DNA of 61,268 nucleotides from Novosphingobium sp. (GTDB taxonomy: Bacteria > Pseudomonadota > Alphaproteobacteria > Sphingomonadales > Sphingomonadaceae). Positions 25,747-34,464 of this stretch are shown here, piece after piece. Within the stretch, counting starts at the first letter, position 1. Each line of letters opens with the position of its first letter. A model generated the notes under the pieces. The model searched no databases. It was not told the origin of the DNA and saw only the letters and a program-made list of their open reading frames with translations. The DNA lies in the NCBI GenBank assembly GCA_020848655.1, contig JADLHU010000082.1, positions 1-61,268 of the forward strand. The letters run 5' to 3'. The position numbers and the translations under genes were made by a program.

Positions 25747-26876
25747 GGCCGCACCTCGGCCAGCGGGCGCGCCGCGCAATAGGCGGTCAGTTCCGCGTCA
25801 TCCAGTTCTCCCGCCAGCCGCGCCGCCAGCCGGTCGGCAACCAGCGCCGCCAGCTTGAAGCCGTGGCCCGAACAGGCGCTGATGAAATGCCCGCGCGCGC
25901 CCAGCGGGCGCACGATGAACGCCTCGTCCTCGGTCACCGTATAGTAGCAGGCCTTGGCTTCCAGCGGCCGGTATTCATCGGACAGGCGGAAACCTTCGGC
26001 GAAGAGCGTGCGGACCCGTTCGATGTCGAGCGCGGTCGGCACCCGATCGCCATCGGGATCGCCTTCGCGCGAGAAGCGGTGATCGCCGACCTTGAAGCGC
26101 ATGCCATAGCGCGGCGGCATCGTGTAAAGCCCGCCCTCGCGCCCGCGCGTGACGATCACCGGCGCTTCGCTCCACGCCTTCGCCAGTTCGGGCGGCGGGG
26201 CAAGATAGAGCACCGCCTGCCGGCTCGGCACCGCCTTGCCGCGCAAGTCCGGCACCAGCCGGTCGATCCACGGGCCGGTGCAGACCACGATGCGGTCCGC
26301 CGCGTAAAGCGTGCCGCCGACCAGCGCCGTGCCGCGTTCGGGGTCGATCGCATCGACCTGCGCGCCGGTGATCAGGTCCACGCCGATCGCCGAGAGGTGG
26401 ACGACCAGATCGTTAAGGATACGGGCCGGGAACAGCATCCCCGCGCCCTCCGTCTCGACCACGGCCTGCAAGCCCTCGGTCTCGATCATCGGAAAGCGCG
26501 TGCGCGCTTCGTCGATCGGCGTCAGGCGATAGCCGATGGCCATTTCATCGAGCGCGCGGATGGTCGGTTCCATCCAGTTGTCGTCATGCCGCACGAAATA
26601 GCTTGCGCCGATCGGGGCGAGGTGGCGCACGCCAAGATCGGACCACAGCGTGTCCCACACCGCGAACGCGGCGGGCATCAGCCGGGCATAGCCTTCCAGC
26701 TTGCCATAGGCATGGCGGATGATGCGGTGTTCATCGTGCGACGAGCCGCGCGGATTGGGCAGCGATCCCGCTTCCAGCACCGTCACCTGGAACCCGCGCC
26801 GGGCCAGCGCCCAGGCCGTGCACAGGCCATAGATCCCGCCGCCGACGACGATGGCCGTCTCCTGCTGAACGCTCAT
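25743..26876 (-). CDS. sarcosine oxidase-like FAD-dependent amine oxidase
   Basis: This 377-residue protein of the DAO/monomeric sarcosine oxidase family starts with the FAD-binding VVGGGIYGLC (about 9-18). Cys310 in KACYYTVTEDE matches the cysteine that covalently holds FAD in monomeric sarcosine oxidase and N-methyltryptophan oxidase, and GHGFK near the C-terminus is also conserved. It likely oxidises an N-methyl or secondary amino acid, releasing formaldehyde or an imine plus H2O2. It sits between hyuB and the Rieske oxygenase with four-base overlaps on both sides. Confidence 0.85.
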   Translation of the reverse strand: MSVQQETAIVVGGGIYGLCTAWALARRGFQVTVLEAGSLPNPRGSSHDEHRIIRHAYGKLEGYARLMPAAFAVWDTLWSDLGVRHLAPIGASYFVRHDDNWMEPTIRALDEMAIGYRLTPIDEARTRFPMIETEGLQAVVETEGAGMLFPARILNDLVVHLSAIGVDLITGAQVDAIDPERGTALVGGTLYAADRIVVCTGPWIDRLVPDLRGKAVPSRQAVLYLAPPPELAKAWSEAPVIVTRGREGGLYTMPPRYGMRFKVGDHRFSREGDPDGDRVPTALDIERVRTLFAEGFRLSDEYRPLEAKACYYTVTEDEAFIVRPLGARGHFISACSGHGFKLAALVADRLAARLAGELDDAELTAYCAARPLAEVRP

Positions 26877-28600
26877 GTGCGATCCCCTTTCGTGAAATTC
26901 GGATAGTGCGCGGCGATGTAGCCGGCGGAAAACTTGCCCGACGCGATGTCCTCGGCGATCGCTTCGGGCGCGCGGCGCGCGGGATCGCCGTACCCGCCCG
27001 CGCCGGCGGTTTCGACGATCAGCGCCTCGTCCGGGCCGATCTCGACGAAGGCGGGCTTGGTCGGCAGTTCCTCTTCGCGGCCATCGGCGCGGCGGATCAG
27101 GAAGCGCCCGGTGCCGCCGGGGCTGCCGCCGAAGATGCCCCAGGGCGCGTTGCGGAACCGTTCGCCCTGCCCCGAAAACTGCGCGACATGGCCGCGCGGG
27201 CGCAGCACCCGCCGCAGCCCCAGGCCGCCGCGATGCTCGCCCGCGCCGCCCGAATCGGGAATGAATTCATAGGCATCGACGATCAGCGGATATTCGGTTT
27301 CGATCGCTTCCACCGGAAGGTTCGACGTGTTGATGAGATGGACCTGCACGCCGTCCTTGCCGTCCTTGGTCCGCCGCCCGCCAAAGCCGCCGCCCACCGT
27401 TTCCAGATAGACATAGCGCTGCCCGTCCGCGCCCAGGCCCGAAAGCACCGCCATCGTGTTCGCCCCGTTGGCGGCACCCACCGCCTGCATCGGCAGCGCC
27501 CCGGCCAGCGCGCCGATCACCGTGTCGATGATCCGTTGGCAGGTGTTGGCCCGCCCGGCGACGGCCGATGGAAAGGCGGCGTTGACGAGGCACCCTTCGG
27601 GCGCGATCACCTCTATCGCATCGAGCATGCCCTGGTTGATCGGGCATTCGGGATCGACCATCGCCCGGAACACATATGCGACCGAGGACTGCGTGGCATA
27701 ATAGGGGCAGTTGATATTGCCCCGGACCGCGGGCGACGTGCCGGTGAAATCGAACGCCACCCGCCCTTGCGCGGCGGCAGCGCCGGCGGTCACGGCCACC
27801 TGGATGGGCATGTCGTGCGCGCCCTTGCCGTCATCGTCCATCACATCGGTGAAGCGGTAAGTGCCGGCGGGGATGCGCCCGGCGGCCTCGGTCGCCCGCG
27901 CGAACGTGCGCGCCACGATCTCGTCGTAGGCGGCCAGCAGCGTTGTGGCCCCCCGCGCCTCGGCCAGTTCCACGATGCGCCGCGCGCCCAGCCGGCAGGC
28001 GGCGACCTGGGCGTTGTAATCGCCGCGCCGCTCGTCCGGCACGCGCACGTTGAGCAGGATCAGGTCGAGCATGTCGGCGCACAATCGCCCGCCATCGAAC
28101 AAGCGCACCGGCGGCAGGCGCAGGCCTTCCTGGTAGATCTCGGTGCCGCCCGACATCGATCCCGGCGACATGCCGCCGATATCGGCATGGTGCGCGATGT
28201 TGCACATGAAGCCGACCAGCACCCCGTCCGCGAAGACCGGCATCGACATGTTGACATCGGGCAAGTGCGAACCGCCGGCCGCATAGGGATCGTTGCCGAC
28301 GAAGATATCGCCCGGCTTGAAATCGGCCAGGTCGTAGCGCGCGAGCAGCCGGGTGGTGAGGCCCAGCATCGACGACAGGTGGATCGGCTGAGCCGCCTCG
28401 CACAGCGCGATCAGCCGGCCCTTGGGATCGATCAGCGCGGTCGAGTGATCGTTGCGCTCCTTGATGTTGGTCGAATAGGCCGAGCGCATCAGCGAGATAT
28501 AGGTCTCGTCCGCCACCGAGCGCAGCGCGTTGAGCAGGATCTCAAGCGTCACCGCGTCAAGCGCGCCGGCGGCTGGCGAAGTGGGATTGGGCTGGGTCAT
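26873..28600 (-). CDS. hyuB: hydantoinase/oxoprolinase family subunit B
   Basis: This 575-residue protein is a full-length HyuB-type subunit (PF02538), with the family-typical segments ERNDHSTALID, FVGNDPYAAGGSHLPDV and the glycine-rich VGGGFGGRRTKDG. With HyuA it forms ATP-dependent hydrolases that open cyclic amides such as hydantoins, N-methylhydantoin or 5-oxoproline, or acetone/acetophenone carboxylase-like enzymes. The start overlaps the hyuA stop by four bases and its stop overlaps the oxidase start by four. Substrate cannot be read directly. Confidence 0.88.
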   Translation of the reverse strand: MTQPNPTSPAAGALDAVTLEILLNALRSVADETYISLMRSAYSTNIKERNDHSTALIDPKGRLIALCEAAQPIHLSSMLGLTTRLLARYDLADFKPGDIFVGNDPYAAGGSHLPDVNMSMPVFADGVLVGFMCNIAHHADIGGMSPGSMSGGTEIYQEGLRLPPVRLFDGGRLCADMLDLILLNVRVPDERRGDYNAQVAACRLGARRIVELAEARGATTLLAAYDEIVARTFARATEAAGRIPAGTYRFTDVMDDDGKGAHDMPIQVAVTAGAAAAQGRVAFDFTGTSPAVRGNINCPYYATQSSVAYVFRAMVDPECPINQGMLDAIEVIAPEGCLVNAAFPSAVAGRANTCQRIIDTVIGALAGALPMQAVGAANGANTMAVLSGLGADGQRYVYLETVGGGFGGRRTKDGKDGVQVHLINTSNLPVEAIETEYPLIVDAYEFIPDSGGAGEHRGGLGLRRVLRPRGHVAQFSGQGERFRNAPWGIFGGSPGGTGRFLIRRADGREEELPTKPAFVEIGPDEALIVETAGAGGYGDPARRAPEAIAEDIASGKFSAGYIAAHYPNFTKGDRT

Positions 28601-30645
28601 CGGCTGACCTCGATGATCAGGTTGGCGTGGGTATCGACTTCCACCCGGTCGCCCGGGAAGATGACGATGGTGGTGTCGAGCTGATCGACGATGGCCGGGC
28701 CGACGAACCAGTCCCCCGGATGCAGCGCCTCGCGCTCGAACACGGCGGCCATCGCCGCCTCGTCACGGGAGAAATGCACGCGGCGGGCGCCGGCGGGCGT
28801 GGCGGGCGCCGGCACCAGCGCTTCGTCGGGGCTGGCATCGTGCGGCTGGCGCGCGATCGCCACCAGCCGCGCGCAGACGACCTCGATGGCGCTTGCCGCG
28901 TCGCTGAAGCCATTGCTGCGCTCATGCGCGGCATGGAAGGCGCTGGCCAGCGCGGCGCGATCCGGCGCGGCGCCCGCCGGCAGGTCCAGCGGCACCGACA
29001 GTTCGAAGTTCTGCCCGACATAGCGCAAGTCGAGCGTGGCCTCGGTGGCGCGGCGACCATCGGGCACGTCCTCCGCCGCGAACCAGCGTTCCGCCTGATC
29101 GCGCAGCGTTTCCATCGCGGCGGCGAAAGCCGCGTCGAGGCGCGTATCCTCCAGCCGCATCGGGATCGGCTGGACCAGGTTCTCGCGGTCGTCCGACGCC
29201 AGCAGACCCTGCGCGCACAGCAGGCCCGGACTGGGCGGCACCAGGATGCGCTTCATGTCCAGCGCGCGCGCCACGGCCGAGGCGTGGAGCGGCCCCGCGC
29301 CGCCGAACGGCATCAGCGTGAACGCGCGCGGATCGAAGCCGCGTTCGACCGAAATCTTGCGCACCGCGCGCGCCATGTTGGCCACGACGATATCGATCAC
29401 GCCCAGCGCGGTGTGTTCCAGCGACAGGTCGATCTGCGCGGCCAGACCGGCGATGACCCGCGTTGCCGCCGCCGCATCGAGCGCCATGTGGCCTTTCAGC
29501 AGCCCCGTCGCGGGCAGGCGGCCCAGCACCAGGTTGGCATCGCTGACCGTGGGCAGATCGCCGCCCCGGCTGTAGCAGGCCGGGCCGGGCACCGCGCCGG
29601 CGCTTTGCGGGCCGACTTTCAGCAGGCCATCGCGATCGCGCCAGGCGATCGATCCGCCGCCCGCGCCCACGGCGTGGATGTCTATGGCCGAAAGCCGCGC
29701 CGGATAGCCTTCGACCCAGCGGTCGCGCGTCATGTCGGCGGCATAGTCGCGAATCAGCGCCACGTCGGCCGAAGTGCCGCCCATGTCGAGCGTGATGACA
29801 TTGGCCTCGGCCGCGCGGCGGGCGATCTCGATCGCGCCGAAGATGCCGGCCGCCGGCCCCGAAAGCGCCGTGCGGAGCGGAAAGCGCCGTGCCCGCCCCA
29901 CCGATATGAGGCCGCCCGAAGACTGGCTGACGCCCAGCCGCGCGCCGGGCGCGTCCTCGGCCAGCCGCCGCTCCAGCGCGGTCAGGTAGCCGGCCATCAC
30001 CGGTTGCAGATAAGCGTTGAGCACGCTTGTGGAGAGCCGTTCGTACTCACGAAATTCGGGCTGCACTTCGTGCGAGAGCGAGACATGGACGCCCGGCAGG
30101 GCCGCGCGCAGGGCCGCGCCGATGCGGCGTTCATGATCCGGCTCGACGAACGCGAACAACAGGCACACCGCCACCGCATCCACTTCGGCGCGGCGCACGT
30201 CTTCGACCAGCCGCGCGATTTCCGCATCATCCAGCGGCGTCAATATCTCGCCGTCGCGGGTGATCCGTTCGTCGGCCTCGAAGCGGCGCTGGCGGGGCAC
30301 CAGCGCGGGCGGATGATCGCACTGGAAATCATAGATGCGCGGGCGCACCTGCCGGCCGATCTCCAGCAGATCGCGAAATCCCCGCGTGACGATCAGCGCC
30401 AGCTTGCCGCCGGTGTGCTGGATCAGCGCGTTCGTCGCCACGGTGGTGCCATGGCAGAAGCGGCCGATGCGGTCGGGCGCGATGCCGTTCGCCGCGCACA
30501 GTTCCTCCAGCCCGGCCAGGATCGCCTCGGCGGGGTTGGCCGGGGTCGAAGGCCGCTTGTGCAGATGCGTGCGGCCGGTGCCATCGTGATGCGCCGTGAA
30601 ATCGGTGAACGTGCCGCCGACATCGACACCAATGGTCCAGCTCAC
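28597..30645 (-). CDS. hyuA: hydantoinase/oxoprolinase family subunit A
   Basis: This 682-residue ATP-binding subunit of the HyuA family opens with the actin-like phosphate loop GVDVGGTFTDF (residues 6-16), followed by HGTTVATNALI, and has the central MGGTSADVALI loop. It uses ATP to activate a cyclic amide for hydrolysis by HyuB. I used the GTG at 30645, because GTGA overlaps the stop of the upstream PLP gene and the family's conserved N-terminus begins exactly there; the open frame continues far upstream but is non-coding. Related families (5-oxoprolinase, acetone carboxylase) cannot be excluded. Confidence 0.88.
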   Translation of the reverse strand: MSWTIGVDVGGTFTDFTAHHDGTGRTHLHKRPSTPANPAEAILAGLEELCAANGIAPDRIGRFCHGTTVATNALIQHTGGKLALIVTRGFRDLLEIGRQVRPRIYDFQCDHPPALVPRQRRFEADERITRDGEILTPLDDAEIARLVEDVRRAEVDAVAVCLLFAFVEPDHERRIGAALRAALPGVHVSLSHEVQPEFREYERLSTSVLNAYLQPVMAGYLTALERRLAEDAPGARLGVSQSSGGLISVGRARRFPLRTALSGPAAGIFGAIEIARRAAEANVITLDMGGTSADVALIRDYAADMTRDRWVEGYPARLSAIDIHAVGAGGGSIAWRDRDGLLKVGPQSAGAVPGPACYSRGGDLPTVSDANLVLGRLPATGLLKGHMALDAAAATRVIAGLAAQIDLSLEHTALGVIDIVVANMARAVRKISVERGFDPRAFTLMPFGGAGPLHASAVARALDMKRILVPPSPGLLCAQGLLASDDRENLVQPIPMRLEDTRLDAAFAAAMETLRDQAERWFAAEDVPDGRRATEATLDLRYVGQNFELSVPLDLPAGAAPDRAALASAFHAAHERSNGFSDAASAIEVVCARLVAIARQPHDASPDEALVPAPATPAGARRVHFSRDEAAMAAVFEREALHPGDWFVGPAIVDQLDTTIVIFPGDRVEVDTHANLIIEVSR

Positions 30646-31808
30646 GCCGCCGCCTCCGCGATGGCCATGGGATCGATCCCGGTAATCGCGGTGTAGCCCG
30701 GCTGGTCGACCGCGCCTTCGGTCACGATGGTCAGCACCACCGATCGCGCGTCCAGCCCCAGCGCGCCGCGGATCGCCGGATCGCGCGCCGCCTCGATCAG
30801 CCCGGCCAACCCCGCCGAACCGGCATCGCCGACAACCAGCGGTGCATCGCCGAAGCGGCCCTGCCCCAGCGCGGTCATGGTTTCGGTCGCGGCGCTGTCG
30901 GCAATGGTCAGGTAATGGCCGACGATCGGCTGGATCGTCTTCCACGCCGTCAACGAGACTTCGCCGACCGAAAGACCGCCCATCACCGTGTCGAGATCGC
31001 CCTCGATGCGCACCGGATGGCCGGCCCGCGCCGATTGATAGAGGCAATCGGCCTTGTCCGGCTCCACCATGACGAACGTCGTCGCGCCCCAGGCCTCGAA
31101 CAGCGCGCCGAACGCCGCCGCTGCCAGCCCGCCGCAGCCCCCCTGGATGAACACATGCGTCGGCCGTTCGGCGCTTTCGCCAAGCTCGGCCACGATCTCG
31201 TCCATCATCACCGTATAGCCGGCCATGACCACGCCGGGCGCGGTGTCGTCATCGGCGATCGCCGTGTCCGACACCAGGTGCCAGCCATGGCGCAGCGCGT
31301 CCGCGCGCGCCTGGTGCGTCGAATCGTCGTAGTTGCCCTTGACGCGGACCACTTCGCCGCCTTGCGCGCGGATCAGATCGGCGCGGCTTTCGGCAACATT
31401 TTCATGAAGATAGATCGTGGCCTTGCACCCCAGCCGCCGCGCGCCCCAGGCCACCGACAGGCCGTGGTTGCCATCGGACGCGGTCACCATCACCGCCTGC
31501 GCGATCGCATCCTGCGTCATCCCGCAAACCGCCTGCGCCACCGCGAAGGCGCCGCCCAGCGCCTTGAACGACCCCAGGCCGAAGCGCCCCGCCTCGTACT
31601 TGGTGAGCACGCCGCCCACGCCGAGCGCCCGCGCCATCCCGTCCAGCCGCAGCAGCGGTGTCGGCGCATAGCCGGCCCACTGCGGAATCTCCGCCCTGGC
31701 CCGGGCGCGCAGTTCGGGCGGCACCGACAGGTCGAGCGGACTCGCGCCTCCATCGAAAGCGGCAGGCCCATCCAAAACGGCAAGCGGCGGGGAAAACAGG
31801 GCAGGCAT
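30642..31808 (-). CDS. PLP-dependent diaminopropionate ammonia-lyase-like enzyme
   Basis: This 388-residue fold-type II PLP enzyme has the Schiff-base lysine Lys82 in RFGLGSFKALGG, a motif that closely resembles diaminopropionate ammonia-lyase (YgeX) rather than threonine dehydratase. The substrate loop TASDGNHG and the phosphate-binding GGCGGLAAA also fit. It would eliminate ammonia from an amino acid such as 2,3-diaminopropionate. It is the first gene of the operon and its stop overlaps the hyuA start (GTGA). The promoter region carries the ATGCGCAAGCAT element 35 bases ahead of the ATG. Confidence 0.83.
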   Translation of the reverse strand: MPALFSPPLAVLDGPAAFDGGASPLDLSVPPELRARARAEIPQWAGYAPTPLLRLDGMARALGVGGVLTKYEAGRFGLGSFKALGGAFAVAQAVCGMTQDAIAQAVMVTASDGNHGLSVAWGARRLGCKATIYLHENVAESRADLIRAQGGEVVRVKGNYDDSTHQARADALRHGWHLVSDTAIADDDTAPGVVMAGYTVMMDEIVAELGESAERPTHVFIQGGCGGLAAAAFGALFEAWGATTFVMVEPDKADCLYQSARAGHPVRIEGDLDTVMGGLSVGEVSLTAWKTIQPIVGHYLTIADSAATETMTALGQGRFGDAPLVVGDAGSAGLAGLIEAARDPAIRGALGLDARSVVLTIVTEGAVDQPGYTAITGIDPMAIAEAAA

Positions 31809-31842
31809 GTTCGGTCAGACCTCGACTGGTTCGCTTGCGGCG

Positions 31843-31854
31843 ATGCGCAAGCAT
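31843..31854. promoter_or_regulatory. candidate operator ATGCGCAAGCAT, copy 2
   Basis: Identical over 12 bases to the element at 11428-11439, here 35 bases upstream of the first gene of the eight-gene operon. The close spacing would suit an activator or repressor touching the promoter. Function is inferred from the exact repeat and its symmetry. Confidence 0.5.
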
Positions 31855-32029
31855 GATCGTTCGACGGAGGAAGCCCGGCCAGGCAGCAACTGCCCGGAAA
31901 TTAGGCAGTGCCCGATGGAAAATCGCGCATCGCCCGGTCGCCGGCTTTTTGCCCGAAAAGTGCGCAAATCCTTTGATTTCATCATCATCATTGGCGTTTC
32001 GCGCAGCCGCTTCCGAGCCGGATTTCCTC

Positions 32030-32044
32030 GTGCCGATGTGGCAC
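32030..32044. promoter_or_regulatory. candidate LysR-type binding site
   Basis: GTGCC-gatgt-GGCAC is a perfect 15-base palindrome that contains the T-N11-A core of LysR-type regulators. It lies 80 bases upstream of the LysR gene, where an autoregulatory and divergent-activation site is normally found. Confidence 0.5.
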
Positions 32045-32123
32045 TTTCTTTGCATATTGGAGACGGATCGGGACCGGCAGGAAATGCTGCGCTCGGCAAT
32101 GATAGTTGCACGGGGAGCAAAGT

Positions 32124-33068
32124 ATGGAACTGGGCATCAAGCGCTTTTCAGGGCGCATCAGCGATAACGACCTGCGGCTGCTGCGCACGTTCTGCACGGT
32201 CGTGCGGCACGGCGGCTTCGTGGCCGCGGAATCCGAACTGCAGATCGGCCTGCCTTCGATCAGCCGCTATATCAAGGATCTGGAAATCCGGCTGGGGCTG
32301 CGCCTGTGCGATCGCGGGCGGCGCGGGTTCACGCTTACCGCCGAAGGCAAGCAAGTGCACGAGGCCTGCCAGAAGCTGTTCAACAACCTCGACGATTTCG
32401 AAAGCGCGGTGCGCGATATCCACGCCAATCCCGGCGGGGCCTTGCGGATCGGGCTGGTCGATTCGCTGGCCAGCGATCCGCATTTCCACCTGTCCGACGC
32501 CGTGCACCGCTACAAGGCGGCCTTTCCCAACATCTTCTTCAGCATCGTCACCAAGACATCGAACCTGATCGAGCAGGAAATCATGGAAGGCACGCTCGAC
32601 ATCGGCGTCGTCTTCCAGCGCCGGCACATGGACCAGTTCAGCTATCACCCGCTCTACGAGGAGATCAGCTATCTCTATTGCTCGGTGGAACATCCGCTGT
32701 GGATCGAGCACGGCGGCAACATCGAAGGGGTGGACCTGTCGGACTATGAATTCGTCGGCTATCCGATGGCGCACACGATGCAGCGGATGGGCGTGAACGG
32801 CCTGTTCAACCGCACCGCAACGGCGACGAACATGGACACGATCGCCATGATGGTCAATTCGGACAACTTCCTGGGCTTCCTGCCCGAACAATACGTCAGT
32901 TCACACTGGTGCCGCGATCGCCTGCGCGCCATCGCGCCGGACAGTTTCTTCTACGGCAGCCAGATTTCGGCGATCACCCGCGCGGGCGCGGTTTCGCCGC
33001 TGATCGGGGCCTTCGTCGATTTCCTGAAACCGCAAGGTCTGCCCCTGCCCGAACGGGCGCGGGCCTGA
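32124..33068 (+). CDS. LysR-family transcriptional regulator
   Basis: This 314-residue protein has an N-terminal winged helix-turn-helix (about 18-78: LRLLRTFCTVVRHGGFVAAE, then PSISRYIKDLEIRLG) and a periplasmic-binding-protein-like effector domain. GGGGAG six bases ahead fixes ATG 32124. It is divergent from the PLP lyase/hydantoinase operon, the standard arrangement for a LysR regulator and its target, and a palindromic LysR-type site lies in the shared region. The effector is probably a substrate or intermediate of that pathway. The MFS gene follows after 85 bases. Confidence 0.9.
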   Translation: MELGIKRFSGRISDNDLRLLRTFCTVVRHGGFVAAESELQIGLPSISRYIKDLEIRLGLRLCDRGRRGFTLTAEGKQVHEACQKLFNNLDDFESAVRDIHANPGGALRIGLVDSLASDPHFHLSDAVHRYKAAFPNIFFSIVTKTSNLIEQEIMEGTLDIGVVFQRRHMDQFSYHPLYEEISYLYCSVEHPLWIEHGGNIEGVDLSDYEFVGYPMAHTMQRMGVNGLFNRTATATNMDTIAMMVNSDNFLGFLPEQYVSSHWCRDRLRAIAPDSFFYGSQISAITRAGAVSPLIGAFVDFLKPQGLPLPERARA

Positions 33069-33153
33069 CCGCCGCGATCACGTGCGGTGCGCCGCAACTA
33101 AACTTGGCGATGTCGCTATCGATGGCGCGGGCAAGCCATGGCGACATGGCGGC

Positions 33154-34461
33154 ATGGCCCATTCCACCACTGCAGACGACGGCGACCTGATCCACGCCCA
33201 TCCCGCCCCTTCGCCCGCCGCCGTTTCAACGAGGGGCGCGTGGATCGCGTTGCTGCTGCTGACCCTGGCCTACAGCTTCAGTTGGATGGACCGGTTCCTG
33301 CTGGTGATCCTGATCGATCCGATCAGCCGCGATCTGCATGTGTCCAACACCGAAATCGGGCTGCTGACCGGCTTTGGCGCGTCGCTGCTCTATTCGCTGT
33401 CCGGGCTGGTCATCGCGCCGCTGGCCGACCGGCGATCGCGCAGCACGATCATCGCGCTGGCGGTCGGCACGTGGAGCGCGCTTACCGCCGCGATCGGCTT
33501 TGCCGGCTCGTTCGCCACATTGGCGCTTTCGCGATTTGGCATCGCCATCGCCTCGGCCGGTTGCTCGCCGGCCGCCTATTCGCTGATTTCAGACCTGTTT
33601 CCGGCCCGCAAGCGCGGCACGGCGATTGCCATCTACTCGCTGGGCATCTCGCTCGGGACCTGGGCTGGGCTGACACTGGGGGGCCTGGCCGCCGACACGC
33701 TGGGCTGGCGCAATGCCTTCCTGGCGCTGGGCCTGCCCGGCCTCGCCGTCGCGCTGGTGCTGCGCCTGGGCCTGCGCGAGCCGGCGCGCGGCCGCTTCGA
33801 AACCGATCAGGCAGACGTCGATCACCACTATAGCGCGCGCGAGGCGCTGCGCTTCTTCGTCGGCCATCGCGGTTTCGCCGGCATCGCGCTGGGCTTTGCC
33901 TTCCTGTCCTGCGCCACGTCGGCCTTCGAAAACTGGGTGCCGACCTACCTGATCCGCGCCCACGCCCTCAGCGCCACCGAAGTCGGCTCGGTCAGCGGGC
34001 TGTTCCAGGGGCTGACCGGCATCTTCGGGGCGCTGTTCTTCGGGATCATGTCCGATCGGCTCGCCCGGCGCGATCCGCGCTGGTATCTGTGGGTGCCGCT
34101 GATCTGCGCCGGAATCGCCGGCCCGGTGATCGCGCTGTTCTTCCAGCTTCCCAAGACCGGGTCCTATGCCTGCTACTTCGTGATCGAGTTCTGCGTTTCG
34201 GGCTATTCGGCGCCGCTTTTCGCGGCAAGCCAGATGGTGCTGCCACCGCGCCTGCGCGCGCTGGGCATGGCCACGATCCTGTTCTTCCTCAACGTCATCG
34301 GCACGGGCCTGGGGCCGTTCCTTACCGGCTATGCCAGCGATCTGATCGGCGGCCCCGGCCCGGTGGGCGGCCTGGCCCAGGCCATCGTGCTGATGCAACT
34401 GGTGGCGCTGCTGGGGGCGGCGGGGCTGCTCGTCGCGGCGCGATCCTTCCGGCGCGACTGA
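33154..34461 (+). CDS. MFS transporter
   Basis: This 435-residue major facilitator has about 12 membrane helices; the first is WIALLLLTLAYSFSWMDRFL, and the loop between helices 2 and 3 has PLADRRSRS, the MFS motif A region. It resembles the spinster-like/aromatic-acid and hexuronate-type importers common in sphingomonad catabolic clusters. It would move the pathway's substrate across the inner membrane. I placed the start at 33154 (MAHSTTADD); a GTG at 33082 is possible but adds residues with no support. The LuxR-type gene follows after three bases. Confidence 0.85.
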   Translation: MAHSTTADDGDLIHAHPAPSPAAVSTRGAWIALLLLTLAYSFSWMDRFLLVILIDPISRDLHVSNTEIGLLTGFGASLLYSLSGLVIAPLADRRSRSTIIALAVGTWSALTAAIGFAGSFATLALSRFGIAIASAGCSPAAYSLISDLFPARKRGTAIAIYSLGISLGTWAGLTLGGLAADTLGWRNAFLALGLPGLAVALVLRLGLREPARGRFETDQADVDHHYSAREALRFFVGHRGFAGIALGFAFLSCATSAFENWVPTYLIRAHALSATEVGSVSGLFQGLTGIFGALFFGIMSDRLARRDPRWYLWVPLICAGIAGPVIALFFQLPKTGSYACYFVIEFCVSGYSAPLFAASQMVLPPRLRALGMATILFFLNVIGTGLGPFLTGYASDLIGGPGPVGGLAQAIVLMQLVALLGAAGLLVAARSFRRD

Positions 34462-34464
34462 CCG

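Larger units (their letters stand above)
31809..32123. other. 315-base divergent control region of the operon and lysR
   Basis: No gene is visible. It holds ATGCGCAAGCAT (31843-31854), an ACTGCC/GGCAGT inverted repeat (31889-31909), a related TGCGCAA near 31967 and a 15-base palindrome of LysR-site form (32030-32044). Promoters for the minus-strand operon and the plus-strand lysR gene must lie here. The stretch around 31970-31995 is clearly richer in A and T than its surroundings. Confidence 0.65.

Noticed and set aside
28627..30696. 689-codon plus-strand frame opposite hyuA
   Set aside because: The hyuA protein has intact family motifs and overlapping neighbours; the opposite frame has none.
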